DNA of 5,304 nt from the NCBI GenBank assembly GCA_944381295.1, contig CALWKP010000140.1:1-5304 (forward strand). Reading direction: 5' to 3'. Positions within the stretch are counted from its first letter, which is position 1. Each line of letters starts with the position of its first letter. This DNA is from an uncultured Clostridia bacterium. Its GTDB lineage: Bacteria; Bacillota; Clostridia; Oscillospirales; Acutalibacteraceae. The translations under genes and the position numbers were made by a program. Positions 4,834-5,304 of the stretch are shown one piece after another. The notes beneath the pieces were generated by a model. It was not told the origin of the DNA and made no database searches. It saw only the letters and a list, made by a program, of their open reading frames with translations.

Positions 4834-5304
4834 TCAGAATTTGCTCAGATATTCATTCAATTCCCATTGGCTCACCATCGTATTGAACCGTTTCCATTCT
4901 TTTTCTTTCGCTTCAATGTATTTATGATACACATGGCTGCCTAATGTTTCCGCTACAAAAGGATCTTCTTTCATATAGCGTACTGCGTCCCGCAAATCTG
5001 ACGGCAAATTATCAATTCCTTCTTCCAGACGTCTTGCTTCGTCCATGGTATAAATATTTTCCGATACAGGAGCCGGCGGCTCCAATTCATCCCGGATTCC
5101 TTCCAAGCCAGCGGCCAGAAGCACCGCAAATTCCAGGTAAGGATTGCATGTCGGGTCAGGATTGCGCAACTCCACACGGGTACCGCTTCCGCGGGTTGCC
5201 GGAACTCTCACCAATGCGCTCCGGTTCGACGCTGTCCATGCGATATAGCAGGGAGCCTCATAGCCAGGAACCAACCTTTTATAAGAATTCACCAGAGGAT
5301 TGGT
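4834..5304 (-). CDS. glnA: Glutamine synthetase, type I (C-terminal part; starts beyond right edge)
   Basis: Glutamine synthetase joins ammonia to glutamate using ATP, as a cytosolic dodecamer. The last 156 residues are present in an open frame reaching the right edge; a complete bacterial GlnA has about 440-470. Visible active-site elements are TNPLVNSYKRLVPGYEAP with the flap glutamate (matching Glu304 of the Bacillus enzyme if the C-terminal length is the same), SNRSALVRVPA with ATP and phosphate-binding arginines, RVELRNPDP, and NPYLEFAVLLAAGLEGI. The end (WELNEYLSKF) resembles the C-terminus of Firmicutes GS-I-alpha. The adenylylation tyrosine motif NLY(D/E)LP of the GS-I-beta group is absent; the matching place reads ENIYTMDEARRLEEGI, so feedback or regulator binding rather than adenylylation is likely. 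dapF begins 34 bases after the stop codon (28 bases if its ATG is used), with no terminator between. Confidence 0.97.
   Translation of the reverse strand, partial: TNPLVNSYKRLVPGYEAPCYIAWTASNRSALVRVPATRGSGTRVELRNPDPTCNPYLEFAVLLAAGLEGIRDELEPPAPVSENIYTMDEARRLEEGIDNLPSDLRDAVRYMKEDPFVAETLGSHVYHKYIEAKEKEWKRFNTMVSQWELNEYLSKF

Overview
All five genes in this window lie on the minus strand. In transcription order (right to left) they are the 3' end of glnA (glutamine synthetase), dapF (diaminopimelate epimerase), dapL (LL-diaminopimelate aminotransferase), carA and the 5' part of carB (small and large subunits of carbamoyl phosphate synthetase). No mobile elements, CRISPR arrays, tRNA or rRNA genes were seen. 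This looks like a core metabolic region.

The likely source is a Gram-positive anaerobe of the class Clostridia, perhaps a gut Oscillospirales or Ruminococcaceae-type organism. This is inferred from the GS-I-alpha type C-terminus of GlnA, the one-step DapL route to meso-diaminopimelate, strong AGGAGG-type ribosome sites, use of GTG and TTG starts, and moderate base composition. The genus cannot be fixed from this sequence.

Layout: carB (partial) runs from 1211 off the left edge and overlaps carA by four bases (ATGA), so the two are surely co-translated. carA is separated from dapL by about 130 bases that hold two large overlapping hairpins and a segment able to pair just upstream of the carA start. 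dapL is separated from dapF by about 345 bases with no convincing gene. That gap begins with a near-consensus sigma-A promoter (TTGACG, 17 bp, TGG-TATAAT) whose -35 lies in the last codons of dapF. It is followed by a roughly 328-nt stretch rich in inverted repeats, either a long structured dapL leader or a separate small RNA. dapF follows glnA after 28 bases and may be read from the glnA transcript.

The genes fit one theme, movement of glutamate and glutamine nitrogen. GlnA makes glutamine, CarAB uses glutamine to make carbamoyl phosphate for pyrimidines and arginine, and DapL uses glutamate as amino donor to make LL-diaminopimelate, which DapF converts to meso-diaminopimelate for lysine and peptidoglycan. 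The genes are ordinary. What deserves a second look is the two intergenic regions, whose RNA structure matches no riboswitch or T-box that I could recognise by eye.
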